Source: Puffinus mauretanicus (Eukaryota > Chordata > Aves > Procellariiformes > Procellariidae). Taken from it: a stretch of DNA of 64,000 nucleotides. The translations under genes were made by a program, and so were the position numbers. Of this stretch, positions 63,843-64,000 are shown piece after piece (within the stretch, counting starts at the first letter, position 1; each line of letters opens with the position of its first letter). The notes under the pieces are model-generated. The model saw only the letters and a list, made by a program, of their open reading frames with translations. It searched no databases and was not told the DNA's origin. The stretch covers positions 372,001-436,000 of the forward strand of contig JAJKFH010003599.1 in the NCBI GenBank assembly GCA_023333565.1, written 5' to 3'.

Positions 63843-64000
63843 GTATGTATGGTTTTCTATCTCCATAACCCTTTTTGTTGATTGTCTCAGTTCAAGACCT
63901 ATGTAGTGTCACTGAACAATTTCCACAGTCCTTCAAAGCTGGACCTGATTTGAAATAACTAGTGCCATGATTGACTAAGAATGTGACTTTCTTGAACCTT
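63843..64000 (+). other. ALCAM: Start of ALCAM intron 13
   Basis: Begins gtatgt after exon 13. No further exon is seen before the window ends, so the transmembrane and cytoplasmic exons lie downstream. Confidence 0.9.

Noticed and set aside
1..64000. tRNA, rRNA, known microRNA or CRISPR arrays
   Set aside because: No tRNA A/B-box pattern, no rRNA-like block and no regularly spaced repeats were noticed by reading on either strand; a covariance-model search would settle it.

Overview
The window is vertebrate nuclear DNA, almost certainly from a bird. It carries most of one gene on the + strand, ALCAM (CD166; BEN/SC1/DM-GRASP), an immunoglobulin-superfamily adhesion receptor. The bird call rests on three things. 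The decoded protein is very close to what I recall of chicken BEN. Two CR1 LINE tails end in the avian ATTCTATG-type 3' terminus. Two related solo LTRs are of a type I know as common in bird genomes. Small differences from remembered chicken BEN suggest a non-chicken species, which is only a tentative inference.

Layout. Positions 1-37437 are the 3' part of ALCAM intron 1; the signal-peptide exon 1 and promoter are not seen and should lie upstream. Twelve coding exons follow, numbered 2 to 13: 37438-37538, 40205-40424, 44521-44585, 45018-45105, 45956-46138, 51055-51182, 52917-53046, 59270-59382, 60282-60417, 60493-60626, 62916-63048 and 63804-63842. They total 1470 nt (490 codons), and reading phase is kept across every junction. 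The exons for the remaining stalk, transmembrane helix and cytoplasmic tail lie beyond position 64000.

The exons encode five Ig domains: D1 in exons 2-3, D2 in exons 4/5-6, D3 in exons 7-8, D4 in exons 9-10 and D5 in exons 11-12. Each has its Cys pair. Exon 13 is a 39-nt in-frame stalk exon. Eight N-glycosylation sequons are visible, one of them assembled only by splicing exon 11 to exon 12.

The most interesting signals are in splicing. Intron 11 has a GC-AG donor with a GT donor 4 nt downstream that would truncate the protein. Intron 10 is only 75 nt and carries an in-frame stop. The exon 13 acceptor overlaps a strong 5' splice-site sequence. Repeats include solo LTRs at 14508-15022 (+) and 54930-55435 (-), each with a perfect 5-bp target-site duplication, and CR1 fragments at 10812-10929 and about 61782-62613. 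An unexplained exon-like open block sits at 669-941. No second gene, tRNA, rRNA or CRISPR array could be supported.
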